Source of the DNA: Cordilura impudica
Taxonomy: Eukaryota > Arthropoda > Insecta > Diptera > Scathophagidae
NCBI GenBank assembly: GCA_963682025.1
Contig: OY821518.1
Location: 30,231,991 to 30,295,990, forward strand
Direction: 5' to 3'
DNA length: 64,000 nt
The notes under the pieces are model-generated. The model was given only the letters and a program-made list of their open reading frames with translations, made no database searches and was not told where the DNA came from. The stretch's first letter is position 1; each line of letters starts with the position of its first letter. This document shows positions 57,742-64,000 of this stretch, piece after piece. The position numbers were made by a program, and so were the translations under genes.

Positions 57742-58002
57742 ATGCTAAAAATGAGCAAAAATAAAAAGATAAAAATTGAGTTACCAACAATGCCCTGTAA
57801 CTGGGTTGGTTGTAATGAGCAATCGAGCAATAATTGGGAGTTGAATAGTCATATCGAAGTATGTACATTTGGAAAACTTAAAACCAGACACCCTAAAATC
57901 TTTAAAACTCAGTTACGTTTGTATCTTCTTAATAAGTGAAATATAAATTTGTAGGTGTCACCCGAATTCCATCAGCTAAGAAGACATTTATTGGAAGTTT
58001 AA
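57742..58002 (+). CDS. Short candidate zinc-finger protein, two exons
   Basis: Exon 57742-57858 (MLKMSKNKKIKIELPTMPC, then NWVGCNEQSSNNWELNSHIE) has a GTATGT donor; an acceptor TTTGTAG precedes 57955-58002 (VSPEFHQLRRHLLEV, stop). The C-x4-C-x12-H spacing looks like a C2H2 finger's first half, and splicing supplies HxxxRRH in place of the unspliced tail. About 54 residues. It may be a truncated or degenerate zinc-finger gene. No family assigned. Confidence 0.4.
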
Positions 58003-58248
58003 CTGGCAATCGGTTAAAACCAGACGAATGGGGGACAAGGTATTTATCGCAAATAAATTAAGTGTTATAAAACACTTAGGGACAAAATATTATCCACAAA
58101 GAAATTTTTTTTCGGAAATTCGCTAAGGAAAAAGGAGGAAAACTGGTACATATTCTATATTTTTAACAACAAACTCAGACGCATCAAATTATTTGGTACG
58201 TTGTTACCAAACGCATAACAACATTCAAACTTCTAGGTATTTATTTTG

Positions 58249-60702
58249 TACTAGCAGAGCCCAGCTCTGAAATTTGAGTGCAAATTCTAGCAAATTTTAT
58301 TTTTTCTTTCAATATTTTTTAATATTTTACATTTATAAAATATTTCTGAATATTTAATAAAATTCATTAAATTGTGAATTTTTACACAAAATTAAATTTC
58401 ATTATAAAGATTTGTTGAATATACAGAAGATATATAACACAGCATTGTATAGTTTTTTATTTGAAGCTTAAAAATGTATGTTATGTATGTGTTAGTAGCA
58501 ACTTTGAATAATTATTACTCCAAAAAAATGTATCAATGGTGCACATCTGTAAATATGCTGGACTTCTGCAAATATATCAAATGGTATATATTTTTATACC
58601 CTATACCACTATGTGGTTTGGGTATAATGACTTTGTGCTGCTGTTTGTAACAACCAAAAATATTTGACCTAGACCCATCTTTAATTATACCGATCGAATC
58701 AGAATCACTTTCTGAGTTGATTTAACAATGTCCGTCCGTCCGTCCGTCCGTCCGTCCGTCCGTCTGTGTGTCCATGTAAAGCTTGTAATCAAACTGCAGG
58801 TCGCAAATATGAATATATTTTGATGAAATTTGGTATATAAGCTTTTATCGGCCATGGGATGAACGCTATTGAAATTGGTGAAAATCGGTCCATGTTCAGA
58901 CCTAGCCCCCATACAAATTACCCATATAAAATCGACATAAATTGCCATAAGATCCAAATTGTCATATAGATCTTACTCAAATTGGGTTTGTATGCGTTCA
59001 TTACATCCACTAATGAGTAGTCCAAAAATGATCCCTTTGACCCCATATGGAGCTGCTTCCCGATCTTCACTTAAATCTATTAAAAAACAAAAATATTGCA
59101 CTGATTCTTCTCAAATTTTGTTTCTACATATTTTTGCAAAATACAAGAGACTTTACCAAACATTATCAGGATCGGTCCATTTTTGGACCTAGTCCCTTTA
59201 TAGATATAGCATCCGATATGAACTTTTTCATATCTGCAGCCAAAAAAAATAATAAAAATCCCACTCAAATTTGGTTTTTGCTTATTTTCAATGTCCAGTT
59301 AGTTGGGCCTAAAAGATAGGGTTTCTAAACGCATGGTATAGGGTATCGTATAGTCGGTCTAGACCGACTATAATTTTCTTACTTGTTTTTTATTAAAATC
59401 GGTTGGTAACTAAAAGTGTAGAAGAGGTCACAAGAAATCGTCTTGCCAATTAATATTATAGATATTTTATATTTTTTTGTATATTTTGAAGGAATGAATT
59501 TTGTGCCAGAAATTTTTTTAGGGTAAAGTCGGAAGTTGAAATCGTATATAGGTCATTACCCTAACACATGAATCTAAGAGCAAAAATAGTGGTACGCAGA
59601 TTACTATAGTGAGGCAATAATACCTAAAAAAAAGGTATAAAATGGGTAGAAATTGAACTTATTGCAATTAGGACTTCTTAAAATTTGTAGTAGACATTAC
59701 TGCAGAGACGTCACCAAGAGAGATTTTTATCTTAGAAGATAAAAAAGTACATTATTTTTCAAAAACAAGTAAAAAGTTCCAAAATTAATTTCATAATTAT
59801 TTTTTTTTTTCATAATTAACTAAACAATTTTGTATGAACACAAACACACTAGAGATTGTGACATTGTCATATTAATTTCTTTACAAAGAAATTTGGTTAA
59901 TATCATTGTTTTGTCTAAAATTACGCCGATGCCATCCCACATGGGTTGGGATATACGTGGTATAAATATACAAAAACTTTTACCAACGTGAAAAATATTC
60001 TCAGCACAGATCATCCATATTATATTAATCATCCATATATATTAATATCACGAGTATAGCTGAATCTCATGGTATAAATCCTAAATACAACAAGAGTGTT
60101 CGGTACCCTCCACCTGGGTTTTACGTTTACATTAATATCTGGACTTATTTCACAGTTGTAACAAAGGTAAACAAAATATTTCAAAAGTGAACAATTTGTT
60201 AAAATTAATCTATAATATTAATAGGCAAGGCGATTTCTAATGACCCCTTCTATACTTTTAGTTATCAACCGACAAAAGATATGCCATTATAAAGGTATTT
60301 TTTTTTTTGCAGATGTGCACTAACTGGTACATTTTTTTTTAGTAATAATCATTTAACGTTGCTACTAACACATACATAAGACGCTTATTTAAACTTCAAA
60401 TAAAAAAACTATACAAAGCTATGTTATGAATGGTTAAAATTGATTAGCATACCTTTAGGCTCTTTTAAAATATTTATTAACAAACCCATTTATATATCTT
60501 CTGTGTGTTCAACAAATATTTATAATAAAATTTAATGAATTTTATTTAAAAGTTTGCAAGTTAATGAATTTTATTTAAAAATTCACAAATTATATACATA
60601 TATATATAGATTATAAAATATTGCAAGAAAAAAAAAATAAACGAACAAAATAAAATGTCCTAGAATTTGCACTCGAATTTCGAGTGCTTGAATCTGCTAG
60701 TA
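58249..60702. mobile_element. Long-inverted-repeat (foldback-like) element containing repeat copy G
   Basis: The left arm 58249-58550 and right arm 60309-60702 are diverged inverted copies. Both begin TACTAGCAGA at the outside, pass GAGTGCAAATTCTAG, TTGTTGAATATACAGAAGAT-type and TTAGTAGCAAC motifs, and end GTGCACATCTG at the inside. The right arm has a palindrome GCACTCGAATTTCGAGTGC (60669-60687). The interior outside copy G (58595-59388) has no recognisable gene. A solo arm lies at 17376. Without copy G the element is ~1.66 kb. Confidence 0.7.
58595..59388 (+). repeat. 780-bp dispersed repeat, copy G (full length)
   Basis: Full-length forward copy with eight GTCC units (about 58730-58761), the longest of the set, and intact 3' palindrome. 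Inserted just inside the left arm of the long-inverted-repeat element, in a T run. Confidence 0.88.
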
Positions 60703-61611
60703 CTGAATTAATACAACAGACACACTGAATTTTTAAATTTTTATGGAGAACATACTTTAGGTTATATCTTGGCAGAATGATTAAGGCCTAGTTAGCCACA
60801 CGTAACCGTAACCAAACGTGTCAGCTGTTTTTTTCTGTTACATTAAAAGCATTTAGAGCAGTTACCGAACTCAACTGTCACATAATCGGAACGTTCCAAT
60901 CTGTATGTTACATTTGCGAACAGCTGATAAAGTTTGGTTAATATTACACAGCATGTTGCTGGTTCGTTTTTTACGTTCTATAACTGCACTAAATGTCAAC
61001 GTTACATTTACGGTACGGATACATTTTAACAACGTGTGGTTAACTAGGCCTTTAATCATGTAAATGGTTTATTTTGCAATGAGCGTGATTTCAACAGACA
61101 GACAGACAGACAGATGCACAGACGGACATCTCTATATCGACTAGAGTTGCTAAAGAATCAAGAATGTATGTACTTTACAGGGTTGCCAATGCATTTTTCG
61201 ATGCTCTACAATATGAAAGATAAACTGATGTATTCACTCTGCACAGTGGTGTGGAGGGAATAAAAACACTCACACATACATATCTTTGAGAAAGCATGAT
61301 CCCAAAATAAACTTAATTTAAATCGAGAAAATTCATTGCCAATAACAAAAACAATATGAGTTGAAAGTTGTTAGAAAGTTATAAAATTTCTTGTAACATC
61401 TTTTGTAAATTACGCTTAAAACAAAAGCCACCATCTATAATAAGGAATCCACCAAATAATAATATTTTTAAATTTTCTTTTAAAATTTTAATTTATTCTT
61501 AGCTAAAATAATTCGTTAATTTAATACATTAAATAAATATTTGACTACTATAAATAAACTAAATTAGGAAAGTATTTCTTTCAAAGAGTTCTGAAAGCAA
61601 TTTCGGTAAAA
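60703..61611. other. Intergenic and 3' flank of the chitin-binding gene
   Basis: No gene seen. A CAGA tetranucleotide run (about 61088-61112) followed by GCACAGACGGACATC is a relic of another GTCY/GACA-bearing repeat. On the minus strand AATAAA (complement of TTTATT, about 61493) is a plausible poly(A) signal for the gene at 61612. Confidence 0.4.
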
Positions 61612-64000
61612 TTACGAACATTTCGATGGCAAGGTACACATTGTGGTCTTGGGACAAAATAGCAGACTTTTGGAACATGTCATTTTATGGCCTTTCATCT
61701 GACCCTGAGCATTTTTGTAACAGACGAAGTAATTATTAATCGAAGTTTGATCTGGTATTTTATCGCCCTCTTTACAATAATATTTACGTTTCTTAGCAGT
61801 TGGAGCCGCAATGATAGGTCTCGCCGTGGTTGTATAAGAATTGGACATAGAGGCTGCCTGTTGCATATAGGATTGTAACATATTTTGTTCAGAACTTTCT
61901 TGGTTCGCTTGAGATTGTGCGGAAGAGGAGGAGTATTGATTTAGTAAATTAACGAAATTTTGAGCTTTTACTGCATCCTGTTGTTGCTGCTGTTGTGTTT
62001 GCCTTCGTTTGGCATCTTGTAACGCTTTAAGGGTTTCCATATGTATACGTTTATTTTCTGTTACAGAATAGGTTGGCACTACTAACTCTGGATTACAGAA
62101 AGCATATGTTTTGGCATCACATATACGAATGTCACTATTAAAGGCGGTGTAGGGCGGGCAGGAATAGGACAGGACCTTACCATCCTTTTTACTACATACA
62201 TAATAACGAGTACAATCGGTCGTATTAGGCTGTCTTACTCCAACCGCACACGTTATCACTTCTATGTTGTTAAGCGAAGAAGTTAGTGCGCTTTGACTGC
62301 CGCCCATTAAAGGAAGTATGGATTTTTGAAAAACATCATAACTAATGAAATTACCACCCACATTTACCAATTGAACACCTTCCCCATAGGATGAAGATGA
62401 AGCGGTTGAGGCCAAATATGAATATTTGTTTTTACCATTTGAAGGGTACGAATTAGAAGAAGATATCGAAGTTTGTATATTAGATTGCGGTCTAGGCAAA
62501 TAGGGGTTTTTGTTTGTGCTAAATACTGAGTTAATCGAATTCAAACCACTTTCGCCATATAGTGCTGATAGTGACGATGGAGCTGAATATTGCATTTCAG
62601 AATATTGGTCTTGCAAATTGGTTTCATGTGGTTTACTATTACCATATCTAATCACTTGAGATTCTTGTTCGTTTTGATCTTCGTTATAGTTATTTACTGA
62701 TTCCCCGTTATCCGTTTCCATACTTTCAAAATTTTGAGAATTTGGGCGGATATGAACCTTATGACCGTCGATTTGAGGGAATAAACTGTTTGATGAACTA
62801 TAACCATCTTGGTGGTTTATGTTTACTTGTGAAGGCTTATATATCTGTAGGCTGGGCCTCTTTCCCTTCATTGGACGTGGAATATTACCATAATTATCGG
62901 TCGACTGGAAAACTTGATTGACATTCTGTTCGCTCAAATGTTCACTGGGTGTAAAGTACTGATTCAAATTAGCTGAAGTTGGTTGAAAATCATAGGGACT
63001 GGGAGTAGTATGATAAGAACTTGAGGCCGTCGTGGAAACACTGCCATATGAAGGTCGTTTAGTGGTTGATTGGGAATATTTATTATTTTGATAGCCGGAG
63101 GAGTAGGCAGAATTGGAATTTGGTCTTTCTTGATATTGTGAACTAAAATCAGAGATATCTTCTTGATGATGTAGTGGTGGATATAGACCCAAACTTTGAC
63201 CATAACTATCCAATAATTCCTTTTCTCCCGAGCCGGTATTTGTAACATGAACTGGTATAACATTATTGTGTATAATAGTTGTACCAGGTTTGCCATTTCC
63301 ATAACCGTTATTATTATCATTATTGTCGTAATTATTGTTATCATTGACATAAGCCGCATTATTATTATGTGGTCTCTTGGCAGGTTTTTTATATTGGAAA
63401 TTTTGATTATAGCCCTGGTCACTGCTAAATGGTCCCGAAAAACCTGATTCTACGCCTGATTGACCGCTAGGAGATTGACTATAATAACTTGAGGAAAATG
63501 GGCTACTTAAATGAGGAGTTAGCAAAATAGGTTGCATTATAGATGGTGCATAATATGATGGATTTGGTATAACTTTAGGAACGTTTTGAGAAGCAATCAT
63601 TTGTTTCGATAATTCCAATACAGTCTTTAAAGTTTCTTCGGAAATTTTTGGCGTATTATCCGATGAATATTCGGGATGTTCTATGAAATGATGTTCCGCG
63701 GGTAATGTAAATAATACTGAACCCTCCGGACGATTTACTACAATTTGAGAGTTTGAATAATCTCCTCCATTATTTGAATTATCATGATATTGACCACGAT
63801 ATCGTTGTGGTAACAAGTTATTTAAAACCACCTTAGTTTCTGGTCCCAACTTGCCATGATACTCATGTTTGTAATCAATAGTTCTGTTAGGTTTTCGAGT
63901 AGTGGTTGGGTCCGAACTTATATCTACTTCCTGAATGTCATCAATAGGATCCATAGTGTGGAATTTGTTTTTTATATTAAAATGAGCCAAGAATGCATTT
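61612..64000 (-). CDS. Large extracellular protein with two CBM14 (peritrophin-A) domains, 5' part outside window
   Basis: Open from the window edge to a stop at 61612 (about 796 codons visible). The first ATG inside is at 63954 (MDPIDDIQEVDISSDP), but the frame stays open upstream, so the true start is probably beyond 64000. About 570 residues of Ser/Tyr/Asn/Gln-rich low-complexity sequence (YxxP, NNDNN, polyQ) precede two chitin-binding type-2 domains with six Cys each: ITCAVGVRQPNTTDCTRYYV ... AKTYAFC (about 577-632) and YYCKEGDKIPDQTSINNYFV ... PSKC (about 735-791, at the C-terminus). CBM14 domains bind chitin in cuticle or peritrophic matrix. The exact family member is not recognised. 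Confidence 0.85.
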   Translation of the reverse strand, partial: NAFLAHFNIKNKFHTMDPIDDIQEVDISSDPTTTRKPNRTIDYKHEYHGKLGPETKVVLNNLLPQRYRGQYHDNSNNGGDYSNSQIVVNRPEGSVLFTLPAEHHFIEHPEYSSDNTPKISEETLKTVLELSKQMIASQNVPKVIPNPSYYAPSIMQPILLTPHLSSPFSSSYYSQSPSGQSGVESGFSGPFSSDQGYNQNFQYKKPAKRPHNNNAAYVNDNNNYDNNDNNNGYGNGKPGTTIIHNNVIPVHVTNTGSGEKELLDSYGQSLGLYPPLHHQEDISDFSSQYQERPNSNSAYSSGYQNNKYSQSTTKRPSYGSVSTTASSSYHTTPSPYDFQPTSANLNQYFTPSEHLSEQNVNQVFQSTDNYGNIPRPMKGKRPSLQIYKPSQVNINHQDGYSSSNSLFPQIDGHKVHIRPNSQNFESMETDNGESVNNYNEDQNEQESQVIRYGNSKPHETNLQDQYSEMQYSAPSSLSALYGESGLNSINSVFSTNKNPYLPRPQSNIQTSISSSNSYPSNGKNKYSYLASTASSSSYGEGVQLVNVGGNFISYDVFQKSILPLMGGSQSALTSSLNNIEVITCAVGVRQPNTTDCTRYYVCSKKDGKVLSYSCPPYTAFNSDIRICDAKTYAFCNPELVVPTYSVTENKRIHMETLKALQDAKRRQTQQQQQQDAVKAQNFVNLLNQYSSSSAQSQANQESSEQNMLQSYMQQAASMSNSYTTTARPIIAAPTAKKRKYYCKEGDKIPDQTSINNYFVCYKNAQGQMKGHKMTCSKSLLFCPKTTMCTLPSKCS

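Noticed and set aside
61088..61112. CAGA run as part of another 780-bp repeat
   Set aside because: Flanks do not match the family; at most a relic of a different GTCY-bearing repeat.
62964..63422. 152-codon minus-strand ORF inside the CBM14 gene
   Set aside because: Alternative frame of the AAT/AAC-rich low-complexity part of the 61612 gene.
1..64000. tRNA, rRNA or snRNA genes
   Set aside because: No cloverleaf with conserved A/B boxes or snRNA-like sequence was noticed on either strand by eye; a tRNAscan run would settle it.

Overview
The window is AT-rich nuclear DNA from a fly, most likely a calyptrate-type dipteran. The evidence is short GT-AG introns, insect protein families (Dbf4/chiffon with very long low-complexity tails, peritrophin-type chitin-binding domains), and a heavy load of dipteran transposable elements: Tc1/mariner, PIF/Harbinger, piggyBac-type MITEs, jockey-like LINEs, and a DINE-1/mini-me-like (Helentron-associated) repeat family with GTCC microsatellites. 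No bacterial or organellar features were seen. All identifications come from reading protein and repeat motifs; no database search was possible.

Layout. 1-9.3 kb is repeats: several copies of a ~780 bp family, a Tc1 remnant, and a jockey-type LINE lying between inverted AT-rich tandem arrays. 11.1-11.6 kb holds a small two-exon minus-strand gene for a signal-peptide, single-pass membrane protein. From 13.6 to 34.6 kb lies a three-exon HYLS1-like centriole/cilium gene. Its 19.7 kb first intron contains the whole chiffon (Dbf4) gene (24.5-31.3 kb, one uninterrupted 2284-codon ORF on the same strand), plus a jockey RT remnant, a complete-ended Tc1 transposon and a piggyBac-like MITE.

34.7-41.4 kb is a nest of transposons: a decayed PIF/Harbinger element is cut by a Tc1-like unit, which carries a second Tc1 element and a LINE, and is cut again by a 780 bp repeat. 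42.5-43.1 kb is a frameshifted partial copy of an SF2/SRSF1-type splicing-factor gene with introns. 44.3-49.0 kb is an apparently little-known DNA transposon (GGGCAATTCCAC terminal repeats, repeated GTAAGGTGAGTCACA motifs, an unfamiliar transposase-like protein). It has a complete 2.1 kb Harbinger element inside it and itself seems to have landed in an exon. 50-53.9 kb has further MITE-like elements, including a second copy of the 34.7 kb element whose interior is inverted.

54.2-58 kb is a compact host gene cluster: a TXNDC17-type thioredoxin (+) tail-to-tail with Vps52 (-), and a short candidate zinc-finger ORF divergent from Vps52. 58.2-60.7 kb is a long-inverted-repeat element containing another 780 bp repeat. 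61.6-64.0 kb is the 3' part of a secreted or cuticular protein gene with two CBM14 domains, running off the right edge.

Functionally the host genes are unrelated housekeeping or developmental functions (replication licensing and chromatin, centriole, thiol redox, endosome-to-Golgi tethering, extracellular matrix). The notable links are physical: chiffon nested in HYLS1, tail-to-tail TXNDC17/Vps52, and repeated transposon-in-transposon insertion.
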